This document shows, in pieces, positions 8,759-18,497 of a stretch of 64,000 bases of DNA (positions are counted from its first letter, which is position 1; the number at the start of each line of letters is the position of its first letter). The notes below the pieces were generated by a model. It searched no databases. It saw nothing but the letters and a program-made list of their open reading frames with translations, and was not told the origin of the DNA. Source of the DNA: Paenibacillus xylanivorans (GTDB lineage Bacteria > Bacillota > Bacilli > Paenibacillales > Paenibacillaceae). The stretch covers positions 1-64,000 of the forward strand of contig NZ_LITU01000061.1 of NCBI RefSeq assembly GCF_001280595.1. Direction: 5' to 3'. A program made the position numbers and the translations under genes.

Positions 8759-11518
8759 ATGACTACAAAAACTGCGCATATTGTCGCACATTCTCACTGG
8801 GACAGGGAGTGGTATCTATCCTTCGAGAAGCACCGAATGTTGCTCGTTCAGCTCATGGAGGATTTAATCGAGACGTTTGAAAATGACCCGGAATTTACGA
8901 ATTTCCATCTGGATGGGCAATTTATTGTGCTGGAGGATTACCTGGAAATCATGCCGCATCGATCCAACCAGGTCCGCAAGTTAATTGAAGAGGGCAAGCT
9001 GATCGTCGGTCCATGGTACATCCTTCAAGATGAATTCCTCGTCAGCAGTGAAGCCAATGCACGCAATCTGTTAATTGGTATTCAAGCCTCTGAACAAATG
9101 GGAGGATATGCGAAAATCGGATATTTCCCGGATTCCTTCGGCAATATGGGCCAGGCACCGCAGCTCATTAGTCAGGCGGGTATTGAGGTAGCTGTATATG
9201 GACGTGGAGTGAAGCCAGTTGGATTCAATAACGAAATTCAGTCTGGCAACGAACATACCTCGAAATACTCCGAGATGTATTGGGAATCACCCGATGGTAC
9301 TCGTGTACTGGCGATCCTGTTCGCCAATTGGTACAACAATGGCATGGAGATTCCGGTGGAGCCGGAGAAGGCGAAAGCTTACTGGGCCGAAAAGCTGGCT
9401 GCAGCAGAAGAGTTTGCTTCAAGTTCGGAACTCCTGTTCATGAACGGATGCGATCATCAGCCGCTCCAGAAGGATCTGACACAAGCGTTAAAGACCGCTA
9501 CAGAGATTATGCCAGATGTGACGTTTCGTCATTCCAGCTTTCCCGAGTACATTCAGGCTTTGCAAAAAGCGAAACCACAATCATTGGATGTCATTCGCGG
9601 TGAACTTCGAAGCCAATGGACCGACGGCTGGATCACACTTGTAAATACTGCTTCAGCAAGGGTATATATCAAACAGCAAAATGTAAAAAGTCAGACGTTA
9701 CTGGAGAAAGTGGCTGAGCCGCTGGCAGTCATGGCCTCTCTGTCCACAGGCATTTATCCACGGCATGAGCTGTTATATGCCTGGAAGACGTTACTGAAGA
9801 ATCATCCCCATGACAGTATCTGCGGGTGCAGTGTTGACGAAGTCCACAGGGAGATGATGACCCGGTTTGCCAAATCGCAAGAAGTGGCTGAAGCCATATC
9901 GGTTCAGAGTGCTCGTACAATAGCCGAATCCGTGGATACATCTGGCTTTGACGCAGATTCTGCGTTGCCTTTTGTAGTGTTTAACACTTCGGGACATCGT
10001 CGATCCAATGTAATTGTAACTAGGATGGACGTTGAGCGACGTTACTTTGACCACCAGCCTCCGCATGAAAAGTATCAGGAATTCAAGCGCGAATATGAAA
10101 CCTTTGACTCGAACGATTGGGTTGTATTGAACGCGGAAGGCAAGCAAGTGGAAGCCGTAATCACACCCGTTGGACCGACATTTGGATATGATTTGCCGGA
10201 TGATCGATTCCGTCAACCTTACTGGGCATATCAAGTGGATGTGGAGCTTCACGCCCAGAACATCCCGGGTTTTGGATATCATACTTTTGCTCTTATGCCT
10301 CAGAGTGTTATTGGAGAGAGTGTGCTTAGCGAACTGAATACCCCTGAACTTGTTACAGAACAGCAAGTGATGGAGAACGATTATGTGCGGATCGAGATTG
10401 CGGGGGATGGATCGTTTACCATGTTGGATAAAGTGAACGGTCGCAATTATACAGGGCTTGGCATTTATGAGGATACCGGGGATATCGGAAATGAGTATAT
10501 GTACAGACAACCGGATCAGGAAGCTCCGTTAACTACGCAGGGGCTGCCTGCCCAGATTAAGCTGGTGCATCATACATCATTGAAAGCCGTTTATGAGATC
10601 GTGCATAACTGGGAGCTCCCAGTCGGCGCAGATGAACTGCTGGATGAAGAGATCCGCTCTATGGTTCCATTTCGTTACCGGAAATCCCGGCGGCTTGATG
10701 AAACTAGGGAGGTGAGCATTCGTACAGAGCTGAGCCTTGAAAAAACGGGGCGTTCGGTTGGTATTAAAAGCTATATCAATAACACGGTTCAGGATCATCG
10801 TATTCGCATGTTGTTCCAAACGGGACTCGAAGCAAGTCATGTTACCGTTGACTCTATTTACGAACTGGCGCAACGCCCGATACAGCCGGAAGCGGAATGG
10901 AGGAATCCTAGCAATGCGCAGCATCAAAATGCATTTGTCAGTATCAGCAATGGTCGTGAAGGGCTGACGATTGCGAATAAAGGTCTTAATGAGTACGAAG
11001 TATTGGCTAATCAGAACACCATTGCTGTGTCACTGCTGCGTGGGGTTCGTGAGCTGGGGGATTGGGGAGTATTTGCAACACCTGAGGCCCAATGTCTTGG
11101 ACAGCACATTCTGGAAATGGAGCTCATCTCACATGATTTGGATGTTATTCAATCCGATGCTTATGTGCAGGCGTATCAATTCCCGGTTCCCTGGACCGTT
11201 CAACAAACAAGTGTACATGGTGGAACGTTACCCGCTACCCACGAGTTTTTGCAATGGGAGGGTGATCATCTCGCTTTTAGTGCGATTAAACGGGGCGAGT
11301 CGAATGATGACATGCTGTTCAGGGTGTTCAATGTATCATCGGAGACAACTTCACTGAAGGTAACGCCTTCGTTTGAGGCTAAGGAAGTGTACGAAAGTAC
11401 AATTGTTGAAGAGCAAGGTGAAACCATGAAGGTAGCTGATGAGGGAAGTTATGTTTTGAATGTGGGACCGGCAAAAATTCAGACGATCGGCATTCAACCC
11501 ACAACACGTTTAATATAA
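8759..11518 (+). CDS. GH38 alpha-mannosidase
   Basis: This 919-residue zinc-dependent glycoside hydrolase removes alpha-mannosyl residues with retention. It lacks a signal peptide and so should act in the cytosol on imported oligosaccharides. Residues 11-18 read HSHWDREW, containing metal ligands His13 and Asp15. The catalytic nucleophile is Asp125 in FPDSFGNMGQAPQ. A further ligand region is HPHDSICGCSVDEVH. The C-terminal half is the usual beta-rich Glyco_hydro_38C domain. The length agrees with bacterial MngB-like enzymes, some of which hydrolyse 2-O-(6-phospho)-mannosylglycerate, but the ABC transporter (no PTS gene) argues for unphosphorylated mannosides. It lies 63 nt after the transporter. 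Confidence 0.93.
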   Translation: MTTKTAHIVAHSHWDREWYLSFEKHRMLLVQLMEDLIETFENDPEFTNFHLDGQFIVLEDYLEIMPHRSNQVRKLIEEGKLIVGPWYILQDEFLVSSEANARNLLIGIQASEQMGGYAKIGYFPDSFGNMGQAPQLISQAGIEVAVYGRGVKPVGFNNEIQSGNEHTSKYSEMYWESPDGTRVLAILFANWYNNGMEIPVEPEKAKAYWAEKLAAAEEFASSSELLFMNGCDHQPLQKDLTQALKTATEIMPDVTFRHSSFPEYIQALQKAKPQSLDVIRGELRSQWTDGWITLVNTASARVYIKQQNVKSQTLLEKVAEPLAVMASLSTGIYPRHELLYAWKTLLKNHPHDSICGCSVDEVHREMMTRFAKSQEVAEAISVQSARTIAESVDTSGFDADSALPFVVFNTSGHRRSNVIVTRMDVERRYFDHQPPHEKYQEFKREYETFDSNDWVVLNAEGKQVEAVITPVGPTFGYDLPDDRFRQPYWAYQVDVELHAQNIPGFGYHTFALMPQSVIGESVLSELNTPELVTEQQVMENDYVRIEIAGDGSFTMLDKVNGRNYTGLGIYEDTGDIGNEYMYRQPDQEAPLTTQGLPAQIKLVHHTSLKAVYEIVHNWELPVGADELLDEEIRSMVPFRYRKSRRLDETREVSIRTELSLEKTGRSVGIKSYINNTVQDHRIRMLFQTGLEASHVTVDSIYELAQRPIQPEAEWRNPSNAQHQNAFVSISNGREGLTIANKGLNEYEVLANQNTIAVSLLRGVRELGDWGVFATPEAQCLGQHILEMELISHDLDVIQSDAYVQAYQFPVPWTVQQTSVHGGTLPATHEFLQWEGDHLAFSAIKRGESNDDMLFRVFNVSSETTSLKVTPSFEAKEVYESTIVEEQGETMKVADEGSYVLNVGPAKIQTIGIQPTTRLI

Positions 11519-11641
11519 ACAATTCAGTCTTGGAGTTCTCTCCACTGCTGCGGATTGAAAACGGATGCATCATGTTCCACATACGACAACCCTGTTTTCG
11601 TGCAGCTTGATTACATGATCAAGTTAATGGGAGGTACGATT

Positions 11642-14600
11642 GTGAACAAACAATTATTGTTAGGTGGCAGGTGTACCATTTCAGTGCTGTTGACTATTGT
11701 CATGTTATGTTCAGGGCTATACATCACACCAGCAACCACACACGCGGCAGCCGAGAGGGAAGATACTGAACAAGGAGATGTTCATCTAAATGATGTGTCA
11801 TCTGACTCGGTAAATATTACGCTGGGGGAAACTCCTGTTCAGCAGGGTATAACTGCTCGTCCCGGCGATGGACCTCCAGCAGGTCTTCAAGTCGGGACGC
11901 TTGACGGCAGAGAGTATTGGAAAACGAATCAGACGGTGAATCCAACGAATCCGGCCGATAACATCCTGTATTTTTACTTCAATGTTGCGGATGAATATCT
12001 GTTTGAAAATACCGATGAGGACGTATTCGTCACTGTTGAATATTACGATAGCAATAGTGGAGCGATGTCTCTGCAATACGATTCGAAGCAATCCAATTTC
12101 AAAGATGCTCCATTGTTCCGGTATGAAAATACGGGAACCTGGAAGACACATACCTTCAAGCTCAGCGATGCCAATTTCGGTAACCGTACTCATGAAGCGG
12201 ATTTCCGAATCGGGGTTAGCGGCGCAGGGGCACCAGCCAACAATCCGGAACTTCATCTGGCCAAAGTAACCGTCCATAAGCAACCTCAGCAGCAGGCGGG
12301 TACTCAGACCAAGGTCTATGATACGGAATTCCCTACATCAGATATCGTCATTGCAGATCGGAGCGTAACCGATTATGGAGCAATAGGGGACGGAGTTTCA
12401 GACGATACTCAAGCGTTCAAGGAAGCGCTGGCAATAGCCGGAAATCAAGGCGGCGGAGTTGTGTTCGTGCCATCCGGAACCTATAAATTAACCGGAGAGC
12501 TGGTTATTCCGACAGGCGTTACGCTTCGCGGAGATTGGGGAAAACCCGATGAGCATGACGGGCTAGTCAAAGGAACGATCCTTGCTGTACATGTTGGCAA
12601 AGGTCAAGCTAACGGGAACAGCTTCATTAAGCTGGAGCCTTCCAGTGGGGTAACGCATTTATCTATCTGGTATCCCGAACAGAATATGAATAACCCGGTG
12701 GCCTATCCATGGACGATGGAGCAACTACCTGGTGACAGTGCCACGGTGAAAAATGTAACACTCGTCAATGCGTACCAGGGGATTAAGATTGGCCCGGAAT
12801 GGAACGAACTTCATTACGTGAAGGATGTATATGGCACCACACTGAAAACCGGTATTTTTCTGGATTTCACAACAGACATTGGGAGACTGGAAGAGCTTCA
12901 CCTGTCCCCGGATGTATGGGCGAACTCAGGTTTGCCAGGAGCACCTGAGCAATCTCAACTGCGTGAATATATGATACAGCAATCAGAAGGTATCGTAATG
13001 GGGCGCTCGGATTGGGAGTATATGTCGAATATTCATATCTCGGGTTATAAGACAGGGATACGAATCACGACAAGAACAGGAAGCCTTGAAACAGCCAATG
13101 CGCAGCTGTACAAAATCCAGATCGACGACTGCAACGTAGCGCTGAAGATTGAAGGCGTCAATGATTATGGATTGCTGGTGACGGACAGTCAATTCGAAGC
13201 GAGTGCTGGTCCGAATCCTGTTGCCATTTATGCAACTGAAGGCTTTCACTCCATTGCCCAGTTTAACAGTGTTACGGTGGGCGGGGAGCCCAAACATGCG
13301 GTTGTGAATGAAGGGCGTGGAACGTTGTCCTTTGAGAGCAGCTCTTTCGAGAATTGGGGTGAAGGAAGCGGAGATTATGCCATTGTTGCCAAAAGTGGCT
13401 CGCTTATACTGGGCAGTTCTACCTTCGCAAAGCCGGATCGGCACCTGCTTCTTCAGGGAGATGTGGCAACAATCAATGCCATACATTCCGGACACGAAGG
13501 CAACCTTGCAGTGAACGATGAAAGTACCTCGGCGGAACTGAACATTCATCAGGAAGAAGGTTTGGTTTTGGAAACCATCCCTGACGTTCCCTCAGTGGAT
13601 ATTGTTGTGCAGCCCAAACCGGGTACACGCGAATTGTTTAACGTAGTGAGCCAGCCCTATTTGGCTGATAACACAGGGAATACTGATTCATCCCAAGCAA
13701 TTCAACAGGCGTTGAATGATGCCGAGGCTGCAGGTGGAGGAACGGTGTATATGCCGGCTGGCATATACCGCGTTGAGCAGGCATTGGTGATCCCGACTGC
13801 AGTAGAACTGCGGGGCAATTATGATGTACCTCATCATACGATCGGGAATGGAACCGTTATTTTTACGAACTATGGAGAAAATGCTCCGGATGCCGATGCC
13901 TTCATTCAGCTAGAGGAAGCAGCAGGATTACGCGGTTTATCTGTCTATTACGATCAACAAACATGGTCTGATGCCAATCCGGTGAAGCCTTACGCCTGGA
14001 CTGTGCAAGGTCAAGGGAAGAACGTATACCTGATCGATACAACCTTGGTTAATCCCTATCAGGCTGTCGACTTCGGCACCCATGATACAAGTGGTCATTA
14101 TATCGATTATGTAGCGGGATCACCGCTCAAGGAAGGCATATATCTTGGTGGCGGGTCAGACGGAGGATATATGCGGAATGTGCAGTTCAATCCGCATTAT
14201 TATGGTCGGAACAATTATCCGAATCATCCATCGAATGATGAAGAATTTAATCAAATTTGGAATTATCAAAAAGAGAATCTGGATGCCTTCCGTATTGGGG
14301 ATGTTACCAATCAGGTTATTTTCAATACATTCGTATACGGTTCAAAGTACGGTATTCATTTTGAAGAACAGAATGGAAGAGGGCCCGAAGCTGTCGTTAT
14401 TGGTCATGGCACCGATGGCAGCAAAAAGGGAGCCGTATTGCAACATGCGGGAACAGCAGGTCTTTCGTTTATCAACACAGAGCTTGTTTCCATGAGTACA
14501 ACAGACAAGGTGTACGTGGAGGTTGGGCCAGACTTTGGCTCTAAAGCGGTGTTCTTCAATACGTCCATGTGGGGAGATACAACAAGGTCCTTTGATATTC

Positions 14601-17194
14601 ACGGAGGAGATATCCGCATACAGCAGGGAAACTTCACGAACGTTGGTGAAATCGGCATTAACGCAATCGGTGGTGACATTACCCTCTACAATTCCTATTT
14701 TCAACAGCCTCGTACGAATCATGTGGTTGCAGGTCCAAACGTAGAGAAGATGGTGATATCCAACAACCTGTTTAATGGCGGTTTTCAGATTGATAATGAG
14801 GCACCTCCTGGAAAAGTGACGGGTACCAATCTGTTTCCTTTGGCACTCAAACTGAACCAGCTTGGGTATGATCCATCCAGACCAGGTGAACCCGGAAGCA
14901 CGCTGACTTTGACTAATGTTGCAGGTGCGCCTTTGCTTAAAGGGCAGATCGAACTGATTGAGCCGAGTGTGTATCATGCGATATTTAAGCCAGTGCGATT
15001 TGAAGGGCTGGGCATTGGGGAAAGCATGGATGTGGCGCTTCCTTATATATCAAGTGACTTGCTCAAATTCAGAGTAACGCTTGAGAGCGGGTTCCGTTAT
15101 GAGACTTCAGTCAAGCTATCACAATCCTTTGCGGCACAAAAAGATGCTGTTGGAACTCTGCCATTCATTGAGGTTTCCAGTCCGGAGCATTACAACAGCG
15201 TCGGTGGGAGCTGGGGAGGTCCGAATGACCTCAGCATTCAAGCTAAAGCAAGTTGGGATGCGGAAAATTTGATTCTCAAGGTGGACGTCAAGGACGATAT
15301 TCACCATCAATCCAATACCAATGGCGATATATGGCAAGGAGACAGTTTACAGCTCGGTATTGACCTTGGCAAAGAGGATGGTGCGGCCAGCAAACAGGTG
15401 AATGAGCTTGGTTTTGCACTGAATCAGGAAGGTGTCATCACGAAATGGAGATGGAGAGCTCCAGAAGGTGTTGCTACAGGATTATTGGAATCCGCTTCAG
15501 CAAACATTACCCGGGACGAGACGACCCATATTACTCATTATCAAATTACGCTGCCTTTTGCAGCACTTCATCAGGAAGGATATTCGTTCCAACCTGACAA
15601 ACCTATCGGTTTTGCATTGCTTGTCAATGAAAACGACGGCGAAGGACGATCAGGCTTTATGGAGTTTAATGGAGGGATCGGTACAAGTAAAGATGCACGA
15701 TTATTCGGAAACTTGTATCTGCTTACGAGTGGTTATGTGACATTGTTGGAGCAATCGGCTGAGGTGAGTGTTCGTACTGCGGAGCAAAAGAAAGATGTTA
15801 CTTCTATAGATACAGCAACCAACTTCGTCAATCTGCTACCGGGCGGCACGTTGAAGTCCTCATTACTCGTAAGACTCGCTGCTCTTACATCAGGTTCCAA
15901 TCCGAATCCCGAGGGACCCAATCCACATCCAGGCTCGGGTTCTGGTTCGGAGCCAAGTGCTGGAGGGGGCTCTACGACTGGAGGGAAGAATGAAGCAACA
16001 CCTGCCGCTCCTGGTGCTACAATGCAGCTACAGCCCAAGCTGGATAAAGCTGCTGCATTGGCAACAGCCGAGCTCACCAACAAGATGATGGAGGATGCAT
16101 TCAATCGCATCACCCCTGATCAGGACGGGAAAAAGAAGCTGATTGTGGACATCGAGTCCGTGGATGGTGCTGAAGGATACGCTTTGACACTTCCATCGAG
16201 CTTTTTGCAGGAAACACCATCTATCCATTGGCTGGAGATTCGAACAGCAGGGGGAGTGCTGCTGGTTCCGAGCAATTTGCTGGCCAATACCCAAGGAACG
16301 ATTGGAGAGCGTAGTACCTTGGTGTTAAGCAAGGCTGACCGAAGCACTTGGAATGCCAAGATGAAATCAGATTTAGGAGAGCGGCCTGCGATTTCATTAT
16401 CTGTGATATCGGATGGCAAATCCGTTATATGGCAAAATTCCATTACGCCAATCACAGTAAGTTTACCTTATCAGCCTAATGTAACTGAACTTCTGGACCC
16501 GGAAAAACTCGCAGTACGACTTATAGCGGATGACGGGCAAATAATCTCCATTCCAAATGGGAAATTCAATAAAAAATCGGAACAAATGATTTTCAAAACA
16601 CGGCAAAACGGAGTTTACGCAATTAATCAGGATAATCGAACATTCCAGGATATACGGCAGCTATCATGGGCCCGCCATGCCATCGAAGTTCTGGTGTCCA
16701 AAGGGGTTATTCGTGGAATGTCACCGACAGAATATCAGCCTCAATCCATGATCCGCCGAGCGGATTTCGTAACCCTGCTTACCAATGCCTTAGAATTACA
16801 ACCTGATCAGGGAACCAAGGTGGAACGCTTCGCGGATGTACCTGAGCATGTTTATTACGAACAGTCCGTGAATACCGCAAGAACGCTGGGCATCATTCAA
16901 GGGGCAGGCGCCGATCTATTCTCGCCAGCGTCTCCAATTACCCGGGAAGAAGCAGCGGTTATGATCTACCGAGCTATGCAAGTTATCGGGATGCAGCCTC
17001 TTCCTGAAGGTGAATCCAGTCTGGATGACTATAAAGATACTCATTTGATTAAGGCATATGCCCGTGATGCGATTGATTCGTTAACCAGATCAACAATTAT
17101 GGAAGGTAGTAATGACAGCTTCCATCCGGAAGCTACACTTACACGTGCTGAGACCGCAGTGTTGCTGTATCGTTTATACAACCGTTTGCCTTAA
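11642..17194 (+). CDS. SLH-anchored giant exoprotein with two pectate-lyase-3/GH55-like beta-helices and a CBM9-like module
   Basis: This 1850-residue cell-surface protein starts at the GTG at 11642, set by GGGAGG with 7-nt spacing; the open frame runs 29 codons further upstream without a ribosome site. A signal peptide (about residues 1-38) precedes a galactose-binding-like region. A first beta-helix module begins near residue 241 (VTDYGAIGDGVSDDTQAF). A second begins near residue 666 (NTDSSQAIQQAL, GGGTVYMPAGIYRV). About residues 1166-1360 resemble a CBM9-type domain (GDIWQGDSLQLGIDLG). A Gly/Pro/Ser linker (about 1417-1451) leads to three SLH repeats (about 1666-1849) that bind pyruvylated wall polymer. 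Tandem helices of this kind form the rib-cage of GH55 beta-1,3-glucanases. Activity could equally be pectinolytic, or another helix-based polysaccharidase. Confidence 0.85.
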   Translation: MNKQLLLGGRCTISVLLTIVMLCSGLYITPATTHAAAEREDTEQGDVHLNDVSSDSVNITLGETPVQQGITARPGDGPPAGLQVGTLDGREYWKTNQTVNPTNPADNILYFYFNVADEYLFENTDEDVFVTVEYYDSNSGAMSLQYDSKQSNFKDAPLFRYENTGTWKTHTFKLSDANFGNRTHEADFRIGVSGAGAPANNPELHLAKVTVHKQPQQQAGTQTKVYDTEFPTSDIVIADRSVTDYGAIGDGVSDDTQAFKEALAIAGNQGGGVVFVPSGTYKLTGELVIPTGVTLRGDWGKPDEHDGLVKGTILAVHVGKGQANGNSFIKLEPSSGVTHLSIWYPEQNMNNPVAYPWTMEQLPGDSATVKNVTLVNAYQGIKIGPEWNELHYVKDVYGTTLKTGIFLDFTTDIGRLEELHLSPDVWANSGLPGAPEQSQLREYMIQQSEGIVMGRSDWEYMSNIHISGYKTGIRITTRTGSLETANAQLYKIQIDDCNVALKIEGVNDYGLLVTDSQFEASAGPNPVAIYATEGFHSIAQFNSVTVGGEPKHAVVNEGRGTLSFESSSFENWGEGSGDYAIVAKSGSLILGSSTFAKPDRHLLLQGDVATINAIHSGHEGNLAVNDESTSAELNIHQEEGLVLETIPDVPSVDIVVQPKPGTRELFNVVSQPYLADNTGNTDSSQAIQQALNDAEAAGGGTVYMPAGIYRVEQALVIPTAVELRGNYDVPHHTIGNGTVIFTNYGENAPDADAFIQLEEAAGLRGLSVYYDQQTWSDANPVKPYAWTVQGQGKNVYLIDTTLVNPYQAVDFGTHDTSGHYIDYVAGSPLKEGIYLGGGSDGGYMRNVQFNPHYYGRNNYPNHPSNDEEFNQIWNYQKENLDAFRIGDVTNQVIFNTFVYGSKYGIHFEEQNGRGPEAVVIGHGTDGSKKGAVLQHAGTAGLSFINTELVSMSTTDKVYVEVGPDFGSKAVFFNTSMWGDTTRSFDIHGGDIRIQQGNFTNVGEIGINAIGGDITLYNSYFQQPRTNHVVAGPNVEKMVISNNLFNGGFQIDNEAPPGKVTGTNLFPLALKLNQLGYDPSRPGEPGSTLTLTNVAGAPLLKGQIELIEPSVYHAIFKPVRFEGLGIGESMDVALPYISSDLLKFRVTLESGFRYETSVKLSQSFAAQKDAVGTLPFIEVSSPEHYNSVGGSWGGPNDLSIQAKASWDAENLILKVDVKDDIHHQSNTNGDIWQGDSLQLGIDLGKEDGAASKQVNELGFALNQEGVITKWRWRAPEGVATGLLESASANITRDETTHITHYQITLPFAALHQEGYSFQPDKPIGFALLVNENDGEGRSGFMEFNGGIGTSKDARLFGNLYLLTSGYVTLLEQSAEVSVRTAEQKKDVTSIDTATNFVNLLPGGTLKSSLLVRLAALTSGSNPNPEGPNPHPGSGSGSEPSAGGGSTTGGKNEATPAAPGATMQLQPKLDKAAALATAELTNKMMEDAFNRITPDQDGKKKLIVDIESVDGAEGYALTLPSSFLQETPSIHWLEIRTAGGVLLVPSNLLANTQGTIGERSTLVLSKADRSTWNAKMKSDLGERPAISLSVISDGKSVIWQNSITPITVSLPYQPNVTELLDPEKLAVRLIADDGQIISIPNGKFNKKSEQMIFKTRQNGVYAINQDNRTFQDIRQLSWARHAIEVLVSKGVIRGMSPTEYQPQSMIRRADFVTLLTNALELQPDQGTKVERFADVPEHVYYEQSVNTARTLGIIQGAGADLFSPASPITREEAAVMIYRAMQVIGMQPLPEGESSLDDYKDTHLIKAYARDAIDSLTRSTIMEGSNDSFHPEATLTRAETAVLLYRLYNRLP

Positions 17195-17239
17195 ATCCAC
17201 TAGTATGATCAAAATGGAGCAAATGAGGAGAGTGAACGC

Positions 17240-18463
17240 ATGGCTAAAATTACACGGATAGAATGCCTACGTACAAGACACGACGGAAGCTGGACAATTG
17301 TGAAGATTTCGACGGATCAGGATGGTCTTTACGGATTGGGTTCTGCTTCCGATCTTTATAATCCCGAAGCGGTGGTACAGGTCATAGAACAACTGCTGGC
17401 ACCATTACTCATGGGAAGGGATGCATCCCAAATTGAAGATTTGTGGCATCTCATGCATATGAGCGGATATTGGAGAAATGGGGCAATGCTTAACACGGCC
17501 ATTGGTGGAATTGACATGGCCCTGTGGGATATCAAGGGCAAGGAAGCGAATCTGCCGGTATATCAATTGTTAGGAGGGGCCTGCCGTTCGGCAGTTCCCT
17601 GTTACGGCCATGCCGGAGGTGCTGATATCAGCGAGCTGAAAGAAGATATATCTCGTTTTATGGAAGAAGGATACACGGTCATTCGAGTGCAGATGGGAGG
17701 CTACGGTGGCGGGGGATTTGTCAGCGGCAAGGACGCGAATTTGCCGCGCGAGCCCTGGAGCAGCGGTCCTGTATTCGATGAACATGCGTATCTGCATGCC
17801 ATCCCTGACATGTTCGAGAAGTTGCGCTTGGAATTTGGTAATGGGATTCAGTTTACCCATGATGTGCATGAACATTTGTCTCCAATTCATGCCATTCAGC
17901 TGTCGAAGCGACTTGAGCCTTATCATCTTTTCTTTCTGGAAGATGCACTTGCTCCGGAACAGATCGGATGGTATCGACAGCTTCGTCAACAGAGTGCTAC
18001 GCCGCAGGCAGTAGGAGAATTATTTGTTAATCCTCAGGAGTGGACCGGTTTGATTCAAGAGAAGTTGATCGATTTCATTCGAGTTCGGGTATCGAAAGCA
18101 GGCGGAATCAGCGCTTGCCGCAAGATTGCTACGCTGGGCGAAGCCTACGGAGTACGAACAGCTTGGCAGGAGGGTGGGGAGAATGATCCCGTTAACCAGG
18201 CAGCTGCTGTCCATCTGGATATGGCCCTGTGGAACTTTGGTATCCAGGAAATCAATCATTTTAAACCTCATGAGTTGGAGGCTTTCCCAGGACATATCGT
18301 CAGAGAGGGCGGATATCTATATCCTTCCAACAAACCGGGACTGGGCATTGAATTGGATGAAGTGAAGGCCAAATCATTACTTAACGACTCGTGGGATCCC
18401 AACAAATATCATCGGCCGTATCCTCTGGACCGTAAAGCGGATGGGACATTGGTGCGACCATAA
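17240..18463 (+). CDS. Mannonate dehydratase/RspA-like enolase-superfamily enzyme
   Basis: This 407-residue cytosolic enzyme is expected to dehydrate a sugar acid by Mg-assisted proton abstraction. The metal ligands are Asp208 (FTHDVHEH), Glu234 (FFLEDALAPE) and Glu260 (VGELFVNP), with 26-residue spacing as in characterised ManD proteins. His210 and the IRVQ strand are also present. The loop after VRTAW reads QEGGENDPVNQ, where I recall ManD enzymes carrying a WHG sequence; this suggests altered specificity or low mannonate activity. It sits 45 nt after the giant surface protein and 34 nt before an SDR, a pairing that fits oxidation followed by dehydration of a released sugar. It may not be a true mannonate dehydratase. 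Confidence 0.85.
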   Translation: MAKITRIECLRTRHDGSWTIVKISTDQDGLYGLGSASDLYNPEAVVQVIEQLLAPLLMGRDASQIEDLWHLMHMSGYWRNGAMLNTAIGGIDMALWDIKGKEANLPVYQLLGGACRSAVPCYGHAGGADISELKEDISRFMEEGYTVIRVQMGGYGGGGFVSGKDANLPREPWSSGPVFDEHAYLHAIPDMFEKLRLEFGNGIQFTHDVHEHLSPIHAIQLSKRLEPYHLFFLEDALAPEQIGWYRQLRQQSATPQAVGELFVNPQEWTGLIQEKLIDFIRVRVSKAGGISACRKIATLGEAYGVRTAWQEGGENDPVNQAAAVHLDMALWNFGIQEINHFKPHELEAFPGHIVREGGYLYPSNKPGLGIELDEVKAKSLLNDSWDPNKYHRPYPLDRKADGTLVRP

Positions 18464-18497
18464 CGAAGTGACAAGAACAGACAGGAGAGATAAAGGA

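Noticed and set aside
9791-10510. 239-codon open frame antisense to the GH38 gene
   Set aside because: No ribosome site, no recognisable protein motif, and fully inside a convincing gene; a shadow of codon structure.
11552-11566. cre-like TGAAAACGGATGCA before the giant SLH protein
   Set aside because: Two mismatches at informative positions and a location inside an operon without a clear promoter.
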